This document shows, piece after piece, positions 8,854 through 16,929 of a DNA stretch of 32,618 nt. Position numbers and translations under genes: made by a program. Source of the stretch: an uncultured Prevotella sp. (GTDB lineage: Bacteria; Bacteroidota; Bacteroidia; Bacteroidales; Bacteroidaceae). The notes under the pieces were generated by a model. The model did no database searches. It was not told the DNA's origin and was given only the letters and a program-made list of their open reading frames with translations. Where the stretch lies: assembly GCA_900315525.1 (NCBI GenBank), contig OMZO01000021.1, forward strand, positions 1-32,618, in the 5' to 3' direction. How positions within the stretch are numbered: the stretch's first letter is position 1; every line of letters begins with the position of its first letter.

Positions 8854-9954
8854 ATGGAACATCCAGAGAACAGTTCAGAATATGCCGGTCTGCAGGTGAA
8901 CAGCGGCGTGGAGCAGCCCTCGATCATCAACCCCTACCTGAAGCGTAACCGCTTCCGTCGTCGCGACCTCACCGTCGGTGAGATGGTAGAGGGCATCGTC
9001 AAGGGCGATGTCACCATTCTCTCACAGGCCGTCACACTGATTGAGAGTGTCAACCCCGACCATCAGGCCCGTGCCCAGGAGGTCATCAACAAGTGTCTGC
9101 CCTACAGCGGTCGTAGCGTGCGTGTGGGCATCAGTGGCGTTCCCGGTGCAGGCAAGTCCACGAGCATCGACGAGTTCGGCATGCATGTCCTGCGTGAGAA
9201 GGGAGGCCGTCTGGCCGTGCTCGCCATCGACCCCTCCAGTGAGCGGACCAAGGGTAGCATCCTTGGTGACAAGACGCGCATGGAGAAACTCGCCCAGCAT
9301 CCCGACTCCTTCATTCGTCCCAGTCCATCGGCTGGCTCCCTCGGTGGCGTGGCCCGTAAGACGCGTGAGACCATCATCCTCTGCGAGGCTGCTGGCTTCG
9401 ACAAGATCTTCGTCGAGACCGTCGGTGTCGGACAGAGTGAGACCGCCTGTCACTCGATGGTCGATTTCTTCCTGCTCATCCAGGTGGCTGGTACGGGCGA
9501 TGAGCTGCAGGGCATCAAGCGTGGCATCATGGAGATCTCCGACGGTATCGTCATCAATAAGTGCGACGGCGACAATGTCGATCGTTGTCAGATGGCGGCC
9601 ACCAACTTCCGCAATGCCCTCCACTTTTTCCCGATGCCCGAGAGTGGCTGGCTGCCGAAGGTGCTCTGTTACTCCGGCTTCTATGGCACTGGTGTCAAGG
9701 AGGTGTGGGATATGATCTACCAGTACATCGATTTCGTGAAGGCCAACGGTTACTTCGACTACCGGCGCAACGAACAGGCCAAGTACTGGATGTATGAGAG
9801 CATCAACGAGCATCTGCGACTGAACTTCTACAACAACCCGCTCGTCAAGAGCCGCCTCGCTGAGGCAGAGCAGACCGTCTTGGCCGGACATAAGACCTCG
9901 TTCGTCGCCGCCCAGGACCTGCTCGACATGTATTTTAACGAACTCAAGAAATGA
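8854..9954 (+). CDS. meaB: MeaB/ArgK-type GTPase, methylmalonyl-CoA mutase chaperone
   Basis: Cytosolic P-loop GTPase of 366 residues, the usual family length. The Walker A motif GVPGAGKST is at residues 95-103. It is followed by the family motifs VLAIDPSSERTKGSILGDKTRM, FIRPSPSAGSLGGVA, ETVGVGQSE and the base-specifying NKCD. MeaB loads and protects adenosylcobalamin on methylmalonyl-CoA mutase, the enzyme of the succinate-propionate route. No mutase gene is in this window. The gene lies 22 bases after the DUF1573 gene, and its stop overlaps the ispH start as ATGA. Confidence 0.95.
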   Translation: MEHPENSSEYAGLQVNSGVEQPSIINPYLKRNRFRRRDLTVGEMVEGIVKGDVTILSQAVTLIESVNPDHQARAQEVINKCLPYSGRSVRVGISGVPGAGKSTSIDEFGMHVLREKGGRLAVLAIDPSSERTKGSILGDKTRMEKLAQHPDSFIRPSPSAGSLGGVARKTRETIILCEAAGFDKIFVETVGVGQSETACHSMVDFFLLIQVAGTGDELQGIKRGIMEISDGIVINKCDGDNVDRCQMAATNFRNALHFFPMPESGWLPKVLCYSGFYGTGVKEVWDMIYQYIDFVKANGYFDYRRNEQAKYWMYESINEHLRLNFYNNPLVKSRLAEAEQTVLAGHKTSFVAAQDLLDMYFNELKK

Positions 9955-10808
9955 TTCAAATAGAAATCGACGAAGGTAGTGGCTTCTGCTTCGGAGTGAC
10001 CACCGCCATTAAGAAGGCTGAAGAAGAACTGGCACAGGGCACGACGCTCTACTGCCTCGGTGATATCGTACACAACGGTAGGGAGTGTGACCGTCTCCGT
10101 GAGATGGGACTCGTCACCATCAACCACGACGACCTGCGCCAGCTCCACGACGTGAAGGTGCTACTGCGCGCCCATGGAGAACCCCCCGAGACCTATGAGC
10201 TCGCCCGTCAGAACAATATCGAGATCATCGATGCCACCTGTCCTGTGGTGCTACAGCTCCAGAAACGCATCAAGAAGCAGTTTGAGGCCGGTGGTGGACA
10301 GATCGTCATCTTCGGCAAGAAAGGCCATGCAGAGGTACTCGGACTCGTCGGACAGACTAAGAGCACGGCCATCGTCATCGAGAACTTCGACGAGGTCGCC
10401 AAACTCGACTTCACCCGCGATATCTACCTCTACAGCCAGACCACGAAGTCGCTCGATGAGTTCCATCGTATCATCGACTACATCCAGGCCCATATCTCGC
10501 CCGAAGCCACCTTCAAGAGCTTCGACACCATCTGCCGTTCCGTCGCCAACCGCATACCCAATATCTCCAGTTTTGCCGCCAAGCACGACCTCATCCTTTT
10601 CGTCTGTGGCCGAAAGAGTTCTAATGGCAAGGTGCTCTACAACGAGTGCCTGCATGTGAACCCCAACAGCCATCTTATCGAAGATCCCGAGGAAATCGAT
10701 CCCGCCTGGCTCAGCGACATCCGTACCGTTGGCATCTGTGGTGCTACCAGCACCCCCCGCTGGCTCATGGAGCAGTGCCGCGACGCCGTCCTCCAGATGG
10801 ACGTCTAA
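9951..10808 (+). CDS. ispH: 4-hydroxy-3-methylbut-2-enyl diphosphate reductase
   Basis: Protein of 285 residues, last enzyme of the MEP (non-mevalonate) isoprenoid pathway. It reduces HMBPP to IPP and DMAPP with a [4Fe-4S] cluster. The three cluster cysteines are visible at C13 (SGFCFGV), C97 (DATCPVV) and C195 (TICRSVANRI). The active-site motifs VHNGRE and GKKGHAEVLG, and the C-terminal SSNGKVLYNEC and GATSTP motifs, are present. The start overlaps the meaB stop by four bases. The polyprenyl synthase at 19495 uses the products of this enzyme. Confidence 0.96.
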   Translation: MIQIEIDEGSGFCFGVTTAIKKAEEELAQGTTLYCLGDIVHNGRECDRLREMGLVTINHDDLRQLHDVKVLLRAHGEPPETYELARQNNIEIIDATCPVVLQLQKRIKKQFEAGGGQIVIFGKKGHAEVLGLVGQTKSTAIVIENFDEVAKLDFTRDIYLYSQTTKSLDEFHRIIDYIQAHISPEATFKSFDTICRSVANRIPNISSFAAKHDLILFVCGRKSSNGKVLYNECLHVNPNSHLIEDPEEIDPAWLSDIRTVGICGATSTPRWLMEQCRDAVLQMDV

Positions 10809-10828
10809 CATAGCTTATAAATACGGAA

Positions 10829-11893
10829 ATGACACAGAAAAAGGTCATGCAATGGATGTTGGCCGCTGTCCTCGTTTGCGGCTCATCTTTCCTCTCATCG
10901 TGTACGGAGGACAATGGCGATAACCCTGCCAAACCAGAACAAACAGAATACAAGGGTGTGCCGCTTGTGATATACGACACGGATATCGGCTCTTCGACCG
11001 ATGACCTTATTGCCTTGGAGATGCTCCATCACTATACTGACGAAGGGCGCTGCCAGCTGATCGGCGTCGTGGTGGATCGTCATGGTGAGGAATATGCCGC
11101 TCTGGCAGACGCGATGAACACCTATTTCGGTCATGGCGACGTCCCCATCGGTGTGGAGCGAGGCGGCATCAAGGACCCCACCGTGTTTATCGATTACCGG
11201 AATCTTTACAAGCATAAGACCGCTAAAGGGGAACTGATGTTCAAGAGGACCATCAGCGACTACGCCTCACTGCCCAACGGATGGCAGCTCTACCGACAGT
11301 TGCTGGCCTCACAGCCCGATCATTCGGTGAGCATCTGCTCGACAGGTTTTGTCTCCAGTCTGGCTCAACTGCTCCACTCCGAAGCCGACGACCTCTCTCC
11401 GCTCACGGGAGTCGAACTGGTGCGCCAGAAGGTGAAATGCCTCTACCTCATGGCTGGCGTCTTCACAGAGTCGAAAGAGCCCGACTATAATTTCCTGCAG
11501 GACCCGACCTATGCCAAGCTGCTCTTTGAGGCGTGGCCGCGCGATGTTGCCGTCATGTTCTCACCCATGGAGGTGGGCAACGAGATTGAATACAAGCCTG
11601 AATTAGTGATCAGCGACATCGACTGGACCGACATCCACCCCATCAAGCAGGTCTATCTGAAATACGATTGCGACACAGGGCAGAGAATGTGGGACCCGAT
11701 GACCGTGATCCAGGCCGTAGAAGGCGATGCTCTGTTCACGCTCTCCGAGCGCGGCATCGTCACCCTCACAGACAAGTGCGGAACCAACTTCACCCCGTCG
11801 CCCACCGGCAACGACCGCTATCAGAAGCCCGGCTCCGAAGCATGGAATGACGCCATGCTGGAGAAGATCAGAACATACAACAGGATAAGATAG
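10829..11893 (+). CDS. Nucleoside hydrolase family lipoprotein
   Basis: Protein of 354 residues. The signal ends in a lipobox (SSFLSSC, Cys25), so it is probably a lipoprotein, unlike the usual cytosolic family members. The Asp-rich calcium and ribose site at the mature N-terminus reads DTDIGSSTDD (residues 50-59), two residues longer than the classical DTDPGxDD. Near the C-terminus the usual His-Asp-Pro active-site motif reads MWDPM, with Trp288 in place of His and Asp289 retained. The family splits N-glycosidic bonds of nucleosides. Because of these changes the substrate may be atypical. It begins 20 bases after ispH and is the last gene of the row; repeats follow it. Confidence 0.82.
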   Translation: MTQKKVMQWMLAAVLVCGSSFLSSCTEDNGDNPAKPEQTEYKGVPLVIYDTDIGSSTDDLIALEMLHHYTDEGRCQLIGVVVDRHGEEYAALADAMNTYFGHGDVPIGVERGGIKDPTVFIDYRNLYKHKTAKGELMFKRTISDYASLPNGWQLYRQLLASQPDHSVSICSTGFVSSLAQLLHSEADDLSPLTGVELVRQKVKCLYLMAGVFTESKEPDYNFLQDPTYAKLLFEAWPRDVAVMFSPMEVGNEIEYKPELVISDIDWTDIHPIKQVYLKYDCDTGQRMWDPMTVIQAVEGDALFTLSERGIVTLTDKCGTNFTPSPTGNDRYQKPGSEAWNDAMLEKIRTYNRIR

Positions 11894-11908
11894 TAAATTT
11901 CTCTTCCT

Positions 11909-11998
11909 CTGTCATCTCGACCGAACGGAGTGAGTGGAGAGATCTCAAGAGATTTCTCGGCTACGCTCGAGATGGCAGGGAGGTGCTCGAGATGACAG
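11909..11998. repeat. Intergenic palindromic repeat, GTCATCTCGA type
   Basis: CTGTCATCTCGA (11909-11920) is the perfect reverse complement of TCGAGATGACAG (11987-11998). An inner near-copy TCGAGATGGCAG lies at 11967-11978. The centre contains the palindrome GAGATCTC (11938-11945). Similar palindromes starting GTCAT(C/T)TCGAC are dispersed in many Bacteroidetes genomes. Its position just after the nucleoside hydrolase gene would let it form a 3' stem-loop in the mRNA. Confidence 0.8.
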
Positions 11999-12020
11999 GT
12001 GGGAATTTGCTATTATTTTC

Positions 12021-12075
12021 AAGGCCTTCCAACACTTTTTCCGTGGCTTTCCAAAAAGTGTTACGAGGCCTTCCA
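12021..12075. repeat. Hairpin flanked by direct GGCCTTCCA repeats
   Basis: AACACTTTTT (12031-12040) and AAAAAGTGTT (12053-12062) form a perfect 10-base stem. It is bracketed by the direct repeats AGGCCTTCCA (12022-12031) and AGGCCTTCCA (12066-12075), and the loop contains the related GGCTTTCCA. Function unknown. Confidence 0.7.
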
Positions 12076-12120
12076 GCAAATAATCCGTCGTATTGTCTGT
12101 TACACATTGCTGCGAAGAAG

Positions 12121-12215
12121 AAAAGTGTAACAGAAGTGTAACAGAAGTGTAACAGAATGTAAAATACTGTATTTTAAAATGTTATATACATATTCTAGAC
12201 TTCTGTTACACTTTT
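12121..12215. repeat. GTGTAACAGAA tandem array with matching inverted arm
   Basis: The 11-base unit GTGTAACAGAA occurs three times in a row (12125-12135, 12136-12146, 12147-12157). AAAAGTGTAACAGAAG (12121-12136) pairs perfectly over 16 bases with CTTCTGTTACACTTTT (12200-12215). Further TGTTACAC/GTGTAACA copies lie at 12099-12106 and near 12287-12294. It could be a slippage product, an operator array or a structured RNA. Confidence 0.75.
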
Positions 12216-12342
12216 ACACTTTAAAATGCAAAAAATTATGGTATAAGGGAAATAAAGAAAAGATAGAAGAAAAGGAATGGAATAAAGTGTAACATCTGTA
12301 TCTGTAGCAGAAAACCCAAAGCTAAAAACAGCAGAAAAAAAA

Positions 12343-12389
12343 CCGTGTCTTTAAATTCATTTAAAGCCGTGTAAATCCGTGCCTAAAAT
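12343..12389 (+). repeat. Half copy of the ATCCGTGCC composite palindrome family
   Basis: CCGTGT, then the hairpin CTTTAAAT-TC-ATTTAAAG (12349-12366), then CCGTGTAAATCCGTGCC and a short A/T tail. The same frame recurs at 15393-15437, and the same hairpin type recurs at 25287-25302. No left half is visible here. With the other repeats this accounts for much of the gene-free stretch 11894-12466, in which I see no open reading frame worth calling. Confidence 0.8.
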
Positions 12390-12428
12390 AAAAGAAAATA
12401 CTCACGCTCGAAAAAACTCAAGATTCTC

Positions 12429-12460
12429 TTGGTTTTTTACTCGATTATTCGTATATTTGC
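12429..12460 (+). promoter_or_regulatory. Promoter of the C10 protease gene
   Basis: TTGG (12429-12432), a 19-base spacer, then TATATTTGC (12452-12460) form a close match to the Bacteroidetes consensus. The ATG follows six bases later, leaving little or no 5' untranslated leader. Confidence 0.82.
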
Positions 12461-12466
12461 AGCGTT

Positions 12467-15277
12467 ATGGAGAGAAAATTGTTTGTTTTGGTGGTGGCCG
12501 TGTTGACGTCGTATGCCGTCCGTGCCACGGTCGTTGACCGCCAGCAGGCTGCTCAGCAGGCCCGCGAATTTATGGCAAAGAACTTCAAGAGTTCTACACG
12601 TCATGCAGCACAGACGGCAAAACTCAACAGTGTGGAGACCGGACAGCCACTGGTCTATGCCTTCAATGTCGAGGGCGGTGGCTTCGTGGTGGTGGCCGGT
12701 GACGACAGTGCGCCAGCCATCCTCGGCTACAGCGAGACATCGACTATCGACCCTGCCGACATCCCCGAGGGCATGAAAGACCTCTTTGCCCAGTACCAGC
12801 AAGAGATGCAGGTGATGAGCCGTGCCGGTACGCGTGCCGAGACGGTGGCTAACCTCGGTCCGGAGATTCCCCACCTGATGAAGAGTGAGTGGGGCCAGGC
12901 GGCACCTTACTTCAACATGTGTCCGCGTCACTATTATGCAGATGGCGATGGTGCAGGACGCTCGTTGACGGGTTGTGTGGCCACGGCGATGGCCCAGATC
13001 ATGTATTACCACAAATATCCGGCAGAGATCAAAGAACTGCCAGGCCAGTATTATAATCAGAAAAAGAAATGTACGTATAAGGCATTAAATGTCAGCAAGA
13101 CGCTGGAGTGGGACAAGATGCTTCCTACTTACGGCACGCGCAAAAAAGTGGTAGGCACTCAGGAGCAGCAGAACGCCGTAGCCAAGCTGATGAGACTGGT
13201 TGGCCAGAGCGTCTGTATGAAATATACTCCAGAGTGTTCTAATGCCAATTCCGCTACCGTCTTGTCGAGCTTTGTCAACTTCTTCAACTATGATGCTTCT
13301 ACCATCAAGTATGTCGAGCGTTACCGCTATTCTTATGGCGACTGGATCAAGATGATCTACAAGGAACTGTCGGAGAAGCGCCCTGTCTATTATGCGGGTG
13401 CTTCAAACACAGGAGGACATGCCTATGTCGTCGATGGTTACAAAAATGAGGACTTCTTCTGTATCAACTGGGGCTGGTACGGCAGTGGTGCGGAAAGCGT
13501 GTTCCGCTTGTCGCTCTGCAACCCCGGTGATAAGTATGAGGGAGGCGGCAGCGGCGATGCCGGCTACACTGGCATACAGGATGCCGTTATCGGCTTACAG
13601 CCAGCTAAGACGCCCCAACAGATGGCCCCCGTGTTCGACGCTTTCTTCAGATGGGGTGGCAAATACACCTACGAACGAGCATCGGCCGACGATAACTTCG
13701 ACCTGACACAGTGCATCTACCAGAACCTCTTCAACTTTACACACTTCGCGAACCCTGTGCTTGATTATGGCGTTGTCGTCAAGAATGCCAAGGGCGAGGC
13801 TGTGCAGACCCTGTTGCCGCTGAACAGCGATACAGAGAAGAAGACTGTGAAACCAGGCTATGGCTACTTCTTCTTCAAATACCCCCTGAAGGTGGGTGCC
13901 GGCTTAGGCGACGGTGACTACAGGCTGCAGTTCCTGCATCGTATCGACGGCGGGGAGTGGATAGCCCCTCTCCCTGTGCGCGAGGCCGCCTTTAAGATCA
14001 AGGGCAACAAGCTCTATTTCGACTGCCGTCCCGACTGGTTGACGGTGAAGATGAACGTGGAGGAGAAGAAGGATGACAAGCAAACCTATTATAAGGTGAC
14101 GGTCACGCTCGAGAACAAGAGTAGCGACCAGACGTTCCACCGCACCATCCGACTGGGGCGTGATGACGCGAAATTCAAAGATATACAGTATTATGGCTTT
14201 ACCGTGACGCTGGGGCCTGGCGAGACCAAGACCGTCGATATGGACTATAAGCCTGGGCGAATTGTCAATCCTCAGCTCTATCTCATGACCTATGAGGACT
14301 GCGTGCCACTGGGCGAGGGTGTCGCTACGGGTGCCAGCTCATGGCAGTCCATCACCAAGGACTTGCAGGGCTCCTTCAACCTCACCAGCCAACTGGTGAA
14401 GCTGGCCGACGATACCTACGTGCTGAAGGCCGACGACCACTACGACGTGAGCTATACCTTCAAGAATACAGGAACCACCGACATGAAGGGCTATATCGAG
14501 CTGGTGGACTCCGTAAGTTCCGTCCAGGGACTCCTTGATCCTGAGGAGAATGACTCCAATGGCGAGCTGATCAGTCTGAAGCCCGGCGAGAGCAAGGAGT
14601 TGAAACTGACCATCTATAACGATGGTGATGACGACTTGATGCACAAGATCTGTGTGCTGTCGTACGACTCCGACGAGCAGTCCACCCTGATCGATGCCAC
14701 GCCGACGTTCACGATTCGACCCGTACACGACCTGTCGCTGACAGGCCTGACTGTGACGCCTATCGAGGAAACCGATGACGAGTATGGCATAGCCATCGTC
14801 GAGGGCAATCAGATGACCGTCAGCGCTAAGATCAGTAATCCCGAGACAACGGACTTCGAGGGCTCTATCGTGCTGAAACGCTACATCACCGACTTCAGTA
14901 AGGAGTATGAGGCTGACGAAAACGGCTATTACTACCTCGAACCCGACAAGACTTACGAGAAGAAGGTGACTATCCCTGCTGGTGGCAGCATCGACTACTC
15001 AGAACTGCTCGACCTGAAGGAACTGACGCAGGATAATGACTATACGGTGGCGGTGGAGTTTGGTATCTTCTCTGTCAGCAAGGCTGCCACGGGTGAGGTG
15101 ATCCTGCTCTTCTCCGATGCTTATCTGCTGAACGATGGCACGCCTACGGCCATCCAGACGGTACCAGCGGCTCTCAGAAAGTCGTCGGCTGTCTATGACC
15201 TGCGTGGGCGTCGGGTCAGCGGTGAGCCCCGCAAGGGCATCTACATCATCGATGGCACGAAGAAGGTCCTGAAATAA
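12467..15277 (+). CDS. Secreted C10-family (streptopain-like) cysteine protease with T9SS tail
   Basis: Protein of 936 residues. A signal peptide (residues 1-20) precedes an inhibitor-like pro-region (VDRQQAAQQAREFM, FVVVAGDDSAPAILGYS). The peptidase C10 domain has catalytic Cys170 in SLTGCVATAMAQIMYYH and His318 in GGHAYVVDGY. NWGW around residues 334-337 completes the papain-like site. A long region of beta-sandwich-like segments (about 390-880) follows. The last 45 residues (VYDLRGRRV, KGIYIIDGTKKVLK) match the type-A C-terminal sorting signal of the type IX secretion system. The protein is therefore expected to cross the outer membrane and be anchored or released. It is a single-gene unit with its own promoter. 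Confidence 0.93.
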   Translation: MERKLFVLVVAVLTSYAVRATVVDRQQAAQQAREFMAKNFKSSTRHAAQTAKLNSVETGQPLVYAFNVEGGGFVVVAGDDSAPAILGYSETSTIDPADIPEGMKDLFAQYQQEMQVMSRAGTRAETVANLGPEIPHLMKSEWGQAAPYFNMCPRHYYADGDGAGRSLTGCVATAMAQIMYYHKYPAEIKELPGQYYNQKKKCTYKALNVSKTLEWDKMLPTYGTRKKVVGTQEQQNAVAKLMRLVGQSVCMKYTPECSNANSATVLSSFVNFFNYDASTIKYVERYRYSYGDWIKMIYKELSEKRPVYYAGASNTGGHAYVVDGYKNEDFFCINWGWYGSGAESVFRLSLCNPGDKYEGGGSGDAGYTGIQDAVIGLQPAKTPQQMAPVFDAFFRWGGKYTYERASADDNFDLTQCIYQNLFNFTHFANPVLDYGVVVKNAKGEAVQTLLPLNSDTEKKTVKPGYGYFFFKYPLKVGAGLGDGDYRLQFLHRIDGGEWIAPLPVREAAFKIKGNKLYFDCRPDWLTVKMNVEEKKDDKQTYYKVTVTLENKSSDQTFHRTIRLGRDDAKFKDIQYYGFTVTLGPGETKTVDMDYKPGRIVNPQLYLMTYEDCVPLGEGVATGASSWQSITKDLQGSFNLTSQLVKLADDTYVLKADDHYDVSYTFKNTGTTDMKGYIELVDSVSSVQGLLDPEENDSNGELISLKPGESKELKLTIYNDGDDDLMHKICVLSYDSDEQSTLIDATPTFTIRPVHDLSLTGLTVTPIEETDDEYGIAIVEGNQMTVSAKISNPETTDFEGSIVLKRYITDFSKEYEADENGYYYLEPDKTYEKKVTIPAGGSIDYSELLDLKELTQDNDYTVAVEFGIFSVSKAATGEVILLFSDAYLLNDGTPTAIQTVPAALRKSSAVYDLRGRRVSGEPRKGIYIIDGTKKVLK

Positions 15278-15283
15278 TTTTTA

Positions 15284-15462
15284 TTAGGCACGGATTCCGC
15301 AGAGAAAGTTTTTTTTAGGCACGGATTCCACGGATTTACACGGACTTTAACCCCTCCGAGTGCTCTGAGCCTCTGTGGTGAATTAAAATAAATCCGTGTC
15401 TCTCAGAATGAGAGCCGTGTAAATCCGTGCCTAAAATATTTCTCCTTGGAATCCGTGCCTAA
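15284..15462. repeat. Nested composite palindrome between convergent genes
   Basis: The outer perfect 15-base inverted repeat is TTAGGCACGGATTCC (15284-15298) with GGAATCCGTGCCTAA (15448-15462). Inside it, TTTTAGGCAC (15313-15322) pairs with GTGCCTAAAA (15427-15436) and GGATTTACACGG (15332-15343) pairs with CCGTGTAAATCC (15415-15426). A nine-base bulge, GGATTCCAC, lies on the left. A side hairpin CTCTCA-GAA-TGAGAG occupies 15400-15414. The element fills the gap between the protease gene and the oppositely oriented porin gene. It may serve as a shared transcript end, although a classical U-run after the stem is lacking. Confidence 0.88.
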
Positions 15463-15466
15463 ATTC

Positions 15467-16831
15467 TTAAAACTTATAATCGAGGCCGAGGCCGATGACG
15501 TGGTTGGTGCGGGAGTAGGTCTCCTGACCGAAGACGGCCTGCTTGTTGTAGTCGCTATAGAGCGAGCAGAAATAGCTGACGTTGAGACGGACCTTCTCGT
15601 TGATGTTCCAGGCACCACCGAGGCCGAGTGAGTAGCTGTCGCAGGCGAACGACGTGTCCTGCTGGTAACCGTCGGAGAGACCGTAGTCGGTGCGCTGACC
15701 GCCACAGCTGACGGTGAACTTCTCATTGATGTCGTATTCGACACCGGCGAGGATCTCGTGGGTGCCGTGGGTCAGTTCCTTCTGACGGTCGTTGGCCATC
15801 TTGGCGTTCTTGTCGTCGAAGAAGTGATATTCGAGGGCAGCACGGAGTTTCGGGGTGAACTCATAGCCAGCAGCGACGGCGAGCAAGGCCGGCATGTCGT
15901 AGCGCGTGCAGGCACCATCCTGGAAGGGAGCGGTGGCAGCAGCCAGCTGAGGCGCCAGGGCCTCTTTGATCTTCATCAGTGCGGCTTCGCCATAGACCGG
16001 TACGGCAGCCACCTTAGCCACCAGACCGTTGCCCAGGCCAGCATCGAGGACGTTGGTGCTGTTCTCGGGGTTGAGCTTGGTACGGAACTCATAGCGGGCC
16101 GACAGCGTCAGCGGACCCTGGTGGTAGTTGATGCTGACCAGCGGGGTGAAGCCCCAGCCTTTCTGATCGACGTCGAGCAGGAGCTTGGCCAGCTGTCCGT
16201 ACTCATTCTGCGCGTCGGCGATGACATGGCCACGATAGTAGCCGTCGTAGTAGTTCACACGCACGCCGACGGCTGCTGAGAGACAGTCGAGCAGCTTGTA
16301 GGTGAAGTTCAGTTGTCCACCATAGATATACTGCTTGCCCTTCATCTCAGAGTTAAGGGCATAGTTGGTCGGGATGTTGATGCCGGGCAGCTGGTTCAGT
16401 TGTGGGATGATGCCACTCATCATCGACTGTACCATGACATTGTACTGCGGAACACCCTGATCGTATTTCACGAAGCCGCCACTGCCGACGATGCCGATCA
16501 TGGCTGAGAGGGCGATGCGGTCTTTCTTATAGGCTGCAAACAGAGCGGGCACGATCGGAGCCGAAGCGACACCCTCGTAGGTGGTGTTGTTCAGCTCGAT
16601 GTTACGACGCTGCCAAGGCTTCTGGAAGTTGAGCGAGAGCTGGAATCCCTCACGACCCCAGGCCAGACCGGCGGGGTTGGAGAAGGTCGCATCGATCTCG
16701 CTGGTGGCACCACGGGCGAACATACGGTCGAAAGCGATGTGATAGTTGGTGTTGGTCATCAGTCCACCAGCCTGAACGGCGGCAGAACAGGCAAAAGCGA
16801 ATACGCCTGAAAACAATAATTTTCTCATCAT
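15467..16831 (-). CDS. Outer-membrane transport protein of the OmpP1/FadL/TodX family
   Basis: Predicted protein of 454 residues. The signal peptide ends at SAAVQA, and the mature part starts GGLMTNTNYHIAFDRMFARG, followed by FSNPAGLAW, the N-terminal hatch signature of FadL-type barrels. The rest alternates polar and aromatic residues, as expected for a 14-strand barrel, and ends in an aromatic residue (LGLDYKF). Relatives move fatty acids or other hydrophobic compounds across the outer membrane. Here the substrate is unknown. It has its own promoter upstream and follows cmk in the same direction. Met1 and Met2 are both possible starts. It is not the T9SS protein PorV, although both belong to FadL-like folds. 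Confidence 0.87.
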   Translation of the reverse strand: MMRKLLFSGVFAFACSAAVQAGGLMTNTNYHIAFDRMFARGATSEIDATFSNPAGLAWGREGFQLSLNFQKPWQRRNIELNNTTYEGVASAPIVPALFAAYKKDRIALSAMIGIVGSGGFVKYDQGVPQYNVMVQSMMSGIIPQLNQLPGINIPTNYALNSEMKGKQYIYGGQLNFTYKLLDCLSAAVGVRVNYYDGYYRGHVIADAQNEYGQLAKLLLDVDQKGWGFTPLVSINYHQGPLTLSARYEFRTKLNPENSTNVLDAGLGNGLVAKVAAVPVYGEAALMKIKEALAPQLAAATAPFQDGACTRYDMPALLAVAAGYEFTPKLRAALEYHFFDDKNAKMANDRQKELTHGTHEILAGVEYDINEKFTVSCGGQRTDYGLSDGYQQDTSFACDSYSLGLGGAWNINEKVRLNVSYFCSLYSDYNKQAVFGQETYSRTNHVIGLGLDYKF

Positions 16832-16858
16832 TTTATCGGTTATAATGGTTTGTCGGCT

Positions 16859-16867
16859 GCAAAGGTA
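16859..16867 (-). promoter_or_regulatory. -7 box of the FadL-like porin gene
   Basis: TACCTTTGC on the minus strand lies 27 bases before the ATG at 16831. The -33 region is not convincing. Confidence 0.6.
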
Positions 16868-16929
16868 GCAATAAAACGCGAAATAACCGAAAAAATGACG
16901 AGAAAATTACGTAAAGTGAACAAAAACGT

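Noticed and set aside
9022-9891. Minus-strand open frame of 289 codons opposite meaB
   Set aside because: meaB motifs are complete on the plus strand. The antisense frame shows no family features.
12121-12160. Possible CRISPR array from the tandem GTGTAACAGAA units
   Set aside because: The units are contiguous, only 11 bases long and have no spacers. No cas gene is present.
15467-16831. The porin as T9SS protein PorV
   Set aside because: The N-terminal hatch signature (GGLMTNTNYH, FSNPAGLAW) is of the general OmpP1/FadL type, and the PorV-type start is not seen.
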